Shown: one piece after another, positions 1 through 6,761 of the stretch
Layout: each line of letters opens with the position of its first letter
Numbering within the stretch: position 1 is the stretch's first letter
Assembly (NCBI GenBank): GCA_002306295.1
Contig: DBRI01000022.1
Span: forward strand, 1 to 12,685
Origin: Patescibacteria group bacterium UBA1372
GTDB taxonomy: Bacteria > Patescibacteriota > Microgenomatia > UBA12405
DNA: 12,685 nt
Reading direction: 5' to 3'
The notes under the pieces: generated by a model
Databases searched by the model: none
Seen by the model: only the letters and a program-made list of their open reading frames with translations
Told to the model about the DNA's origin: nothing
Translations under genes and position numbers: made by a program

Positions 1-1134
1 TACACCACTGCTTTTATCTATATTTTTATTTTTCTGTTTTGTTTGTATCTTTCCAGAAAAAACTCTAATCTTTTAAAAACTATTTTTGTTACCTTTTTTC
101 TTTTTGCCATCCACCCTCAATTTATTATTCAAAACAGATATATCTGGAACCCTTCCCTTGCTCCGCCATTCCTGCTTTTAAGCCTGGTTTGTCTACTATT
201 AGCCCAAACTAATATTAACAACAAATATCTAGCTCTCTTGTGCCTATCAATTTCTATAGCGGTATCCCTAACCTATTCTGTCGCTCCATTTTTAATTGCC
301 TTTATAATTTTATCCTATTTTTACTTTAAAAAACACTTTTTTAAAATATTAATTTACCTGTTTTCTTCTTTAGTACTTTTAAACTTACCGACCGTCTTTT
401 TTGAATTAAGACACGGCTTTTTACTAACCAAGAACTTATTTAACAAAGGAGCAGAAACTCAAACAAATTTTAGCTTCACTAACCAAATCCAAAATCTAGC
501 CAAATACACAATTTCTTTTCAATCGACTCTAGCAAACATATCTATCTTGCTTACCATACTAATACTTTCTTTCTATCTTCTTAAACAAAAAAATAAATAT
601 AAAATTATTCCCCAGCTTTTTCTTTTAACTCTCCTTCTAACACTATTAACACCCATAAACATCAGAGCTCATTATATTTTTGCCCTTCTCGTCTTTATAT
701 TTGCCACCATTTCTCTGTTACCCAAACTAATTTTTGTTCCGTTAACAATAGTTCTTATGCTTTCATTTTTAAAACCTTCTCAACTTCAATCATATTTTTC
801 TCCTGCTCCCAGAACCTATCAACAAACATTATCTTGCTACCAACAAATTTGTGCTGATTTTAAGAAACCTGTTTTTTCCGCCGTCCAATCAGACCTCCAT
901 CCATACCATCACGGACCAGAGCATCGCTATTTGCTTAAAGTTTCCGGTTGTGATTTAAAAGAAATTGAAACAGAGCCTACCCAGGCTAATCATATGTTTA
1001 TAATAGAAGATTCTGGCACCTTTACCCCTCAGCAAACTAAATTTTATGAATTAAGCTTATTTGGAGATTACCAATTTATTAATTCCTTTGAATGCCCCCC
1101 AAACCTAAAAATCTCACTTATTGAAAAACTTTAA
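1..1134 (+). CDS. GT39-like multi-pass membrane glycosyltransferase, 5'-truncated
   Basis: The frame is open from base 1, so the gene starts upstream of the window; the TTG at 43 is only the first permitted start codon inside it. What remains is about 377 residues: several hydrophobic membrane segments, an F-E-L-R-H-G-F motif (about 405-425) and a hydrophilic C-terminal part of about 110 residues containing H-H-G-P-E-H-R-Y (907-930). The FELRHGF motif following a membrane helix is typical of RgtA/PMT-type GT39 glycosyltransferases of Patescibacteria, which move a sugar from a polyprenyl-phosphate carrier on the outer membrane face. The catalytic N-terminal loop, with its acidic residues, lies outside the window, so the assignment rests on the C-terminal half. 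It runs convergent to the RmlA-like gene with 22 nt between stops. Family assignment is likely; the sugar and the acceptor are unknown. Confidence 0.7.
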   Translation, partial: YTTAFIYIFIFLFCLYLSRKNSNLLKTIFVTFFLFAIHPQFIIQNRYIWNPSLAPPFLLLSLVCLLLAQTNINNKYLALLCLSISIAVSLTYSVAPFLIAFIILSYFYFKKHFFKILIYLFSSLVLLNLPTVFFELRHGFLLTKNLFNKGAETQTNFSFTNQIQNLAKYTISFQSTLANISILLTILILSFYLLKQKNKYKIIPQLFLLTLLLTLLTPINIRAHYIFALLVFIFATISLLPKLIFVPLTIVLMLSFLKPSQLQSYFSPAPRTYQQTLSCYQQICADFKKPVFSAVQSDLHPYHHGPEHRYLLKVSGCDLKEIETEPTQANHMFIIEDSGTFTPQQTKFYELSLFGDYQFINSFECPPNLKISLIEKL

Positions 1135-1156
1135 TATACCCATAAACACAACTAAA

Positions 1157-1879
1157 CTATTTTTCATTTTTCATTTTTTTACTTGCCATATAGTTAGAAA
1201 TCCTAAGTAAACTATCAAAGGTACCTGCATCCTCCCAAACACCATCAATTATTCCCACTTTTAACTCTCCCTTGGCTAGATATATATTGTTTAAATCTGT
1301 GATTTCCAGCTCACCTCTAAGGGACGGCTTTAAATTTTTAGCCAATTCTATTACTTTATTGTCATAAACATACAAACCAACAACAGCATAATTACTTTTT
1401 GGCTTTTCTGGTTTCTCTTCAATAGATATAGCTTTCATATCTTTATCAAATTCTATTACTCCAAATCTGAAAGGGTCATCTACCTTTTTAGCAAAAACCA
1501 TAGCCCCTTTATTAAATTCAGAAATATTGGTTGAAAAATCATAGTCAAAAATATTGTCTCCCAAGATCATAGTTACATTATCGTTACCTATAAAATTTTC
1601 TCCAATCCTAAAAGCATCAGCTAAACCCCTTGGTTCATCCTGAATTTCATAAGAAAACTTTACGCCAAAATCAATTCCCGACCCAAGCAAGTTTAAGTAA
1701 TGACCGGAGTAATCCGGAGCAATTATCACCAAGATTTCTTTTATCCCCATACTTTTCAATGTCTCTATGGGGTAAAAAATCATCGGTTTGTCATATACAG
1801 GCAGAAGCTGCTTTGATGTTATTTTAGTTAGCGGTCTTAGTCTGGTTGCTTTACCCCCGGCAAGTATTATTCCTTTCAT
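1157..1879 (-). CDS. Short RmlA-type glucose-1-phosphate thymidylyltransferase / sugar nucleotidylyltransferase
   Basis: A 240-residue GT-A-fold nucleotidyltransferase that joins a sugar 1-phosphate to a nucleoside triphosphate (dTTP in classic RmlA) and releases pyrophosphate. Visible motifs: the N-terminal nucleotide-binding loop GGKATRLRPLT (8-18), LLPVYDKPMI (25-34), L-G-D-N (106-109, Mg/nucleotide site), E-E-K-P (154-157), KSNYAVVGLYVYD (161-173), RGELEITD (188-195) and W-E-D-A-G-T (215-220). The loop has Ala where most family members have Gly (GGxGTRL). Classic RmlA is about 290 residues; this short form lacks the C-terminal helical region that carries much of the allosteric site. No rmlB, rmlC or rmlD is nearby, so dTDP-rhamnose as the product is not shown and another sugar nucleotide is possible. 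It lies 53 nt downstream of galE on the same strand and also has a perfect TATAAT just before its ATG. Confidence 0.88.
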   Translation of the reverse strand: MKGIILAGGKATRLRPLTKITSKQLLPVYDKPMIFYPIETLKSMGIKEILVIIAPDYSGHYLNLLGSGIDFGVKFSYEIQDEPRGLADAFRIGENFIGNDNVTMILGDNIFDYDFSTNISEFNKGAMVFAKKVDDPFRFGVIEFDKDMKAISIEEKPEKPKSNYAVVGLYVYDNKVIELAKNLKPSLRGELEITDLNNIYLAKGELKVGIIDGVWEDAGTFDSLLRISNYMASKKMKNEK

Positions 1880-1885
1880 AAACTT

Positions 1886-1891
1886 ATTATA
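1886..1891 (-). promoter_or_regulatory. Candidate -10 box of the RmlA-like gene (leaderless)
   Basis: A perfect TATAAT on the minus strand, six bases before the ATG at 1879. A -10 box at this distance would place the transcript start on the start codon, giving a leaderless mRNA. The only AGG-containing purine stretch, AAAGG, is too far upstream of the ATG (about 14 nt) to act as a Shine-Dalgarno site. No convincing -35 hexamer is seen 16-18 nt upstream. Confidence 0.5.
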
Positions 1892-1932
1892 AACCTTTGC
1901 CTTTTCATTCTAATGATTTTTAAAACGATTAT

Positions 1933-2916
1933 TTATATCAACTTTTCCTTTTTTCTATACCACTGCCAAGCGCTTTTTACAATTTCCTCAAGCCCATACT
2001 TCGGCTTCCAGGAAAGCTTTTCGGAAATCTTTTTGCTACTGGCAATCAATACTGAAGGATCTCCCGGTCTTCTTTCAGATTCAGTTATCATAAATTCTTT
2101 TCCTGTTACTTTTTTTACCATGTCTATAACTTGCCTGACTGAATAACCCTTGCCATTCCCCAAATTAAAACAATCAGACTTACCACCACTTAGTAAATAC
2201 TCCAAAGCTAATATGTGCGCCTCAGCTAAATCTAATACATGTATATAATCTCTGACACAAGTCCCATCCTGTGTATCATAATCAGTACCAAAAATTTTTA
2301 TATCTTGTCTCTTTCCTGATACCGCATCAAATATTAGTGGTATAAGGTGACTTTCTGGTTCATGCCATTCACCTATGTCCAAATCTATACTTGCACCACT
2401 AGCATTAAAATATCTTAAGGCTACGTAATTAAATGAGTAGGAATCTGAATAATCTTTTAAAATCTCTTCTACCATCAACTTGGCTCTGCCGTATGGACTA
2501 ATAGGGGACTTTGGATGAATTTCATCTATTGGGGTATATACAGGCATTCCATAAACCGCTGCAGTTGATGAAAAAATAAATTTATCTACATTAAATTTTC
2601 TACAAACTTCTAAAAGATTTAGAGTGTTTTTTAGGTTATTTTTGTAAAACAATTCAGGATCTTTTACCGACTCTCCCACTTCGATAAAAGCGGCAAAATG
2701 AATGACAGCACCTATATCATACTTTTTAAAAACAGCTTCAACTTCAGCCATATTTGCCAAATCTGCTTTTTCAAAAACACCCCATTTAATAAATTCTTCG
2801 TGACCCTTTGATAAATTATCCAAAACTACTGTTTCATAACCCTCCTCTGACAACATTTTATTGACATGGCTACCTATATAACCCGCTCCACCCGTAATCA
2901 AAATCTTTTTTTTCAT
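1933..2916 (-). CDS. galE: UDP-glucose 4-epimerase
   Basis: A 327-residue extended short-chain dehydrogenase that interconverts UDP-glucose and UDP-galactose (or their N-acetyl forms) using bound NAD. Rossmann loop G-G-A-G-Y-I-G (9-15); catalytic Y142-x-x-x-K146 (YGRAK); SSTAAVYG with Thr118 at the place of the catalytic Ser of E. coli GalE, a common variant; L-R-Y-F-N-A-S-G (167-174); and the GalE signature D-G-T-C-V-R-D-Y-I-H-V-L-D (217-229). Length is normal for the family. The frame stays open to an upstream ATG at 2985, but that start adds 23 residues before the first beta strand and would overlap the divergent gene at 2962; the ATG at 2916, directly before KKKILITGG, fits the family. 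Probably co-transcribed with the RmlA-like gene, so the pair supplies activated sugars to the glycosyltransferases around it. Confidence 0.95.
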   Translation of the reverse strand: MKKKILITGGAGYIGSHVNKMLSEEGYETVVLDNLSKGHEEFIKWGVFEKADLANMAEVEAVFKKYDIGAVIHFAAFIEVGESVKDPELFYKNNLKNTLNLLEVCRKFNVDKFIFSSTAAVYGMPVYTPIDEIHPKSPISPYGRAKLMVEEILKDYSDSYSFNYVALRYFNASGASIDLDIGEWHEPESHLIPLIFDAVSGKRQDIKIFGTDYDTQDGTCVRDYIHVLDLAEAHILALEYLLSGGKSDCFNLGNGKGYSVRQVIDMVKKVTGKEFMITESERRPGDPSVLIASSKKISEKLSWKPKYGLEEIVKSAWQWYRKKEKLI

Positions 2917-2923
2917 CCATCGA

Positions 2924-2929
2924 ATTTTA
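2924..2929 (-). promoter_or_regulatory. Candidate -10 box of galE (leaderless)
   Basis: TAAAAT (5 of 6 match to TATAAT) on the minus strand, seven bases before the chosen galE ATG at 2916. Its position supports the internal start over the ATG at 2985, which would lie upstream of the promoter. No good -35 is visible, and AT-rich DNA gives such matches by chance. Confidence 0.35.
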
Positions 2930-2950
2930 ACATCTGTAACTTTTTTATGA

Positions 2951-2956
2951 AATAAT
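2951..2956 (+). promoter_or_regulatory. Candidate -10 box of the EEISWGQR membrane gene
   Basis: AATAAT (5 of 6 match) on the plus strand, five bases before the ATG at 2962, within the 45-nt divergent gap shared with galE. No Shine-Dalgarno sequence precedes the ATG. Weak evidence by itself; it is listed because the same arrangement is seen at the other transcription-unit heads. Confidence 0.25.
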
Positions 2957-2961
2957 AGACC

Positions 2962-3621
2962 ATGACAAAAAGAAGCACATTTCACCTTGCCCTTCTCTTG
3001 TTTATCTTATTTAGCAGTCTTAAATATTTTCTTCCCGATACATACAAATTTGTTATCCAAGAAGATGGAATTGCTGAATGCATTCAATTTGTTTTCTTTT
3101 TAATCTCCTCAGTATATTTTCTTAAGCTTTTTCTAATAACTAAAGACAAAGACAAACTCTATGCTCTGTTTTATCTACTAATCTGTCTTGGACTAATTTT
3201 TGTCAGTGGTGAAGAGATTTCTTGGGGTCAAAGAATATTAAATATCAAAACTCCAAAATCAATTAAAAACATTAATTATCAAAACGAAATAAATCTTCAC
3301 AATACTGGATTTTTCCATCTTTTAAATCATTTTATTTACATCATAATTGGCCTAACCGGTGGATTGCTCTGGCTGCTACCTAAAAAAATCATCAATTCAT
3401 CAAAATTACTAAAAATCTTTACACCTCATTGGTCGCTAACTTTTTACTTTCTATTAACTGCCCTTTTATATATTCATCTCTGGATACAGGATCTTCAAAA
3501 AATCAATGCTTTTTATAGCTGGAAAGACCAAGAAATTGTCGAAACTATATTGGCTTTGGCAATATTTTTGTATTCAAAAAGACTTTACAGGCTAGAAACC
3601 ACCAAAACCACTGTCGAATAA
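2962..3621 (+). CDS. Multi-pass membrane protein of unknown function with EEISWGQR motif
   Basis: 219 residues with about five or six hydrophobic segments (roughly 7-23, 40-60, 66-83, 119-139, 157-174, 192-205). No enzyme family can be named. Unusually polar, conserved-looking patches lie at membrane edges: E-D-G-I-A-E (34-39), E-E-I-S-W-G-Q-R (84-91), N-Y-Q-N-E-I-N-L-H-N (105-114) and D-Q-E-I-V-E (189-194). From memory, a gEEISWGQR...NxQxExNLHN pattern recurs in uncharacterised membrane proteins of other bacteria; I cannot attach a Pfam name. Glu, His and Gln lining a membrane core could suggest a metal site or a small-molecule enzyme, but that is inference. It is a single gene between galE, which diverges from it, and the CAP-like gene, which it overlaps tail-to-tail by 37 nt. 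It starts with ATG only 45 nt from galE. Confidence 0.75.
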   Translation: MTKRSTFHLALLLFILFSSLKYFLPDTYKFVIQEDGIAECIQFVFFLISSVYFLKLFLITKDKDKLYALFYLLICLGLIFVSGEEISWGQRILNIKTPKSIKNINYQNEINLHNTGFFHLLNHFIYIIIGLTGGLLWLLPKKIINSSKLLKIFTPHWSLTFYFLLTALLYIHLWIQDLQKINAFYSWKDQEIVETILALAIFLYSKRLYRLETTKTTVE

Positions 3622-4334
3622 TCCTTTCCATAATCAGCTCTTACACAAGCCTTAGTAATTTCTCTACCTAATACATTTGTGACTTGTAAGGTATTATTTA
3701 AATCTAGATTTTGTTGCCACCAATACAACACCTGTTCTTCTCTGCCTACATTTTTAACAAAACTATAAGCATACAAGATGCCGTCTTCTTCTTTAAAAGC
3801 CTCTCCTCCCACACCTAGCCCACCTATTTGACTTGTACCTATTTGCTCTAACTTATCTAAAGCCATTTGACAAGAAAATTCAGACTCTTCATATGCTTCT
3901 TTTTTAAACCTATCTCTGTATTCATTTATCAAATCTAATACTCTTTGCTCAACTATAATCGGACTATTTTCTTCAATCCTGTTTATCAAATAGCTTGAAG
4001 CAAACAAAAAACCGGCAAAGGAAAATACATACAAAATTGGCACTAATTCAACTTTTTTAAAGTTTAAAGGTTTTTCTTTTTTTTCTTTAAACTTTTTTTC
4101 TGCCAAATCGGCTACAAAATCTGCTAAATAAAATAAAACACATATGGCCGATACACAAGCATTTATTACAAAAAACAATGACATTCTGGGGGGAGAATAC
4201 AAAACATTACTTATCTTTCCAAAACTAATATCCCACCTTAGGATATACAACCTGCCAATTGAATAATAAAAAACAATAAAAATCCCAAACACTACCATTG
4301 TGGCCAAAAACATTTTTATCAAAAATTTTCTCAT
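3585..4334 (-). CDS. Membrane-anchored protein with probable degenerate CAP/SCP domain
   Basis: 249 residues. Three membrane segments (about 5-27, 52-73, 97-118) are separated by a charged lysine-rich loop (80-95) and followed by a soluble domain (about 126-249). The soluble part reads like a CAP/SCP (PR-1/Ag5) domain: VLDLINEYR (132-140), a following S-C-Q-M-A-L-D-K-L helix (154-162), VLYWWQQNLDLNNTL (202-216) at the usual 'W..s..H..nil' position, and a final beta strand TVVLVVSSL. The two metal-binding His of canonical CAP domains are not present at these positions. It is the last gene of the minus-strand operon and begins in a 4-nt ATGA overlap with the DPM1-like gene, so translation is probably coupled. 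The CAP call is a reading by eye; a membrane protein of unknown function is the safe description. Confidence 0.6.
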   Translation of the reverse strand: MRKFLIKMFLATMVVFGIFIVFYYSIGRLYILRWDISFGKISNVLYSPPRMSLFFVINACVSAICVLFYLADFVADLAEKKFKEKKEKPLNFKKVELVPILYVFSFAGFLFASSYLINRIEENSPIIVEQRVLDLINEYRDRFKKEAYEESEFSCQMALDKLEQIGTSQIGGLGVGGEAFKEEDGILYAYSFVKNVGREEQVLYWWQQNLDLNNTLQVTNVLGREITKACVRADYGKDYSTVVLVVSSL

Positions 4335-5260
4335 CTATTTATGACTTGCCTAACATTGTAATAACTTTTTTTCTCCCTATTCTTTATCACCAAATCTGCC
4401 AAAATTCCAGTTGATAAAACCTGAAATCCAAATAAAAATCCAACTAAAAATACCATCGGCCAAATTTTATTTGACAAAAGATATCCAAAAAATAATCTAG
4501 CAACAGCCAAAACCAATACACCAACTAAAGATACTGTCATCATCACCACACCCAAGCTACCAAATAAATGTAGTGGTCGGGTTTCATATTTTCTCCAAAA
4601 CCAAATCCCCAGCATATCCGTAAAACCCTTAAATGTTCTGCTCCAATTGTATTTAGTTAATCCACTTTTTCTGGGTCTATGATTAACCATCAATTCTGTA
4701 ATTTTAAAACCACGCCAACGCATTAGGGCTGGTATCATTCGATGCATTTCTCCATACAAATCAAGATCAAAAAAACATTCTTTTTTATAGACTCTGAGGC
4801 TACATCCGGCATCATGTACTCCATCATCCACCAGAAACTTTCTAAAAAAATTTGCTCCCCTGGACACAAATCTTTTTTCAAAAGAGTCCTGTCTATTTTT
4901 TCTCCAGCCGCAGACCACATCAAATCCCTGGTTCATTTTTTCTAAAAGCTTTGATATATCACTAGGATCATTTTGGCCATCTCCGTCCATAGTAATTAAA
5001 ATTTCTCCACTAGCTTGCTTTATGCCAGCGTCCATAGCACTACTCTGACCACTGTTTTTTCGTAAATCTACCACAGTTATAGGAGATAACCTCTTTAAAA
5101 CCTCAAGTGTGCCATCTATGGAAGCATCGTTAACAAATATAATCTCGTAGCTAGATTTTAGTTTATTCATCTCAGCTACAATTTCAGCATGTAATTTTGC
5201 TACATTACCCTCTTCATTGTAAACCGGTACTACTACACTATATTTGATTTTAGATTGCAT
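4331..5260 (-). CDS. GT2 polyprenyl-phosphate glycosyltransferase (DPM1/ArnC/GtrB-like)
   Basis: 309 residues: an N-terminal GT-A domain and two C-terminal membrane helices (about 232-256, 266-290). Motifs: SVVVPVYNEEGN (8-19), VNDASIDGT (43-51), the DxD-type metal/nucleotide site M-D-G-D-G-Q-N-D-P (91-99), D-A-G-C-S-L-R-V-Y-K (150-159), G-E-M-H-R-M-I-P (170-177) and H-R-P-R-K-S-G-L-T-K-Y (194-204). All are classic for enzymes that transfer a sugar from a nucleotide donor to polyprenyl (undecaprenyl) phosphate on the cytoplasmic face, such as ArnC, GtrB and bacterial DPM1. The ATG at 5260 lies within the 11-nt overlap with the preceding GT39 gene, and the stop overlaps the next start as ATGA. 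It pairs naturally with the GT39 gene as donor maker and donor user. The sugar is not predictable. Confidence 0.9.
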   Translation of the reverse strand: MQSKIKYSVVVPVYNEEGNVAKLHAEIVAEMNKLKSSYEIIFVNDASIDGTLEVLKRLSPITVVDLRKNSGQSSAMDAGIKQASGEILITMDGDGQNDPSDISKLLEKMNQGFDVVCGWRKNRQDSFEKRFVSRGANFFRKFLVDDGVHDAGCSLRVYKKECFFDLDLYGEMHRMIPALMRWRGFKITELMVNHRPRKSGLTKYNWSRTFKGFTDMLGIWFWRKYETRPLHLFGSLGVVMMTVSLVGVLVLAVARLFFGYLLSNKIWPMVFLVGFLFGFQVLSTGILADLVIKNREKKSYYNVRQVINR

Positions 5261-6761
5261 TTATTTTGTAAAGTTTTAATCTATCTATCTCCTTTATTTT
5301 CTCAAATTCAAAATAATTTGGGCTGACTAAATAATTTTGACAATTTTCTTTTACTTTAGTCTGCCAATAATTTATCTCTCCCGCCTCTGAATAATACATC
5401 ACTCCTTCATAAGGCATACTTTCCACAAATAAACAAACTTGACTCAAATCAATACCTGTTAGTAATCTCTTAACTTCTGGAAAACTAGCTGATGGCTTGG
5501 GAAATTTTTTGTAAAAAATAATAGCAGATAACAAAATTATCGGTACAAATAACCACTTCTCAAAATTTTTTACTTTAAAATTTTTAATTAAAACCAAACT
5601 GTTTATAAAAATTATCAAGGCACTGTATGCCACCACTCTTTTTAAGCTAATTTCAATTCCCCAAAACAAAGGCAAGCTGGAAATTAAAATAACTAGCAAA
5701 ATATTTTTAAATTTACCTTGTCTCTTTATACCCATTAAGCTTTTATAAATATAAACACACACACCTGGCATCAAAGGCATTACATACCACCAAACTTTAT
5801 TTTTCATATAAGACATTAATATAAAATTTATGGCTATATAAGCTAAAATAATAATTTTGCCTTTATCTATTTTTTTTGACACAAAATCATAAATAACCAA
5901 AGGTACAAATAAAAACACACCCCATCTAAAACTAAATAACCACCAGTATCCATACCACCACATAGGAGCTACTTGACTAACGTCATTATTAACAGCCCTA
6001 TTTTGTAATAGCTCCAAAACATAATTGTCAAACCATAGTCTAAAACCGTGATTAATAAATACAGGTATCAAGCTTATTATTATCAAAACTAAACTTAATA
6101 ATGATATTTTTATTAAAGTTTCTAAATTTATCTTTTTAAATACCAAAGCCAACAATAGGGGAGTCATTAAAAAGACCAACATCTGCCCCTTTGACAAAAA
6201 TGCCAACCATATAGATATTGAAATCAACCACCAATTATTCCCATTTTTTTCATTTATCAACAAAACCAAAGCCAGTGTTAAAAAAAATGTCAAAGCAGTA
6301 TCTAAATGAGCCATTTGACAAGACATCCACCAATCATAAGAAAACAAAATTGGTAAAATCGATATTAATGCCAATAAGTAACTTTTTTTAGATAAAATTT
6401 TAAACAAATAAGCCACTGTTCCCATTCCAAATAAAAAACTTGGCAATCTATACGAAATTTCTTTATCTCCAAAAATTTTTGAAGATAATCCCATAGTCCA
6501 AAAAACTAAAGGGTTTCTTTCAAAATGAATGTAAACATTTGAATTTTTATCATATTCAATAGATAAATCATCTCTTCTAAAAAAAGGACTACCAGTCACA
6601 GGCGCCCACAAATAAGAAAATTTAACCATATTTCTTGCTCCCTCAGCCCTATTGGCCTCATCAAATTCCGAAAACGGTAAAGTAACCATATTTCTAAAAG
6701 ACACAACTACAAAAAAAAATATAATTACGACAAACAAAACAAACGAAGTCTTAATTTTCAC
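5250..6761 (-). CDS. GT39 family (ArnT/PMT-like) membrane glycosyltransferase
   Basis: 503 residues with about a dozen membrane segments. The first outer loop has F-D-E-A-N-R-A-E-G-A-R-N-M (33-45), matching the acidic 'DE.RYAe.aR.M' motif of ArnT/PMT enzymes, followed by E-R-N-P-L-V-F-W (81-88), the counterpart of 'KPPL.fW', and F-G-D-K-E-I-S-Y-R-L-P-S (97-108), the 'FG.sE...RlPs' motif. These enzymes transfer a sugar from a polyprenyl-phosphate carrier to a lipid, protein or glycan on the outside. The last about 75 residues form a short soluble tail, also usual for the family. The start is GTG, supported by an AGAAGG site four bases upstream and by an 11-nt overlap with the DUF2079 gene. It lies directly before the ArnC-like gene that would make its donor. 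Confidence 0.88.
   Translation of the reverse strand: MKIKTSFVLFVVIIFFFVVVSFRNMVTLPFSEFDEANRAEGARNMVKFSYLWAPVTGSPFFRRDDLSIEYDKNSNVYIHFERNPLVFWTMGLSSKIFGDKEISYRLPSFLFGMGTVAYLFKILSKKSYLLALISILPILFSYDWWMSCQMAHLDTALTFFLTLALVLLINEKNGNNWWLISISIWLAFLSKGQMLVFLMTPLLLALVFKKINLETLIKISLLSLVLIIISLIPVFINHGFRLWFDNYVLELLQNRAVNNDVSQVAPMWWYGYWWLFSFRWGVFLFVPLVIYDFVSKKIDKGKIIILAYIAINFILMSYMKNKVWWYVMPLMPGVCVYIYKSLMGIKRQGKFKNILLVILISSLPLFWGIEISLKRVVAYSALIIFINSLVLIKNFKVKNFEKWLFVPIILLSAIIFYKKFPKPSASFPEVKRLLTGIDLSQVCLFVESMPYEGVMYYSEAGEINYWQTKVKENCQNYLVSPNYFEFEKIKEIDRLKLYKINAI

Noticed and set aside
1100..1156. Terminator between the first gene and the RmlA-like gene
   Set aside because: Only a weak imperfect symmetry around ATTGAAAAACTTTAAT; no GC-containing stem followed by a T-run on either strand.
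1630..2146. Open frames on the plus strand opposite rmlA-like and galE genes (1630-1827, 1913-2146)
   Set aside because: No recognisable domain or ribosome site, and they lie antisense to well-supported conserved genes.
2917..2985. Upstream ATG extension of galE (23 extra residues)
   Set aside because: The extension is not part of the epimerase fold, would overlap the divergent gene at 2962, and passes over the -10-like box at 2924-2929.
3585..4334. Functional metal-binding CAP peptidase-like protein
   Set aside because: The His residues needed for the canonical site are absent, so only a degenerate CAP-like fold is proposed.
4735..4945. Short open frames on both strands within the DPM1-like gene
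   Set aside because: They cover the conserved GT2 motifs in other frames and have no features of their own.
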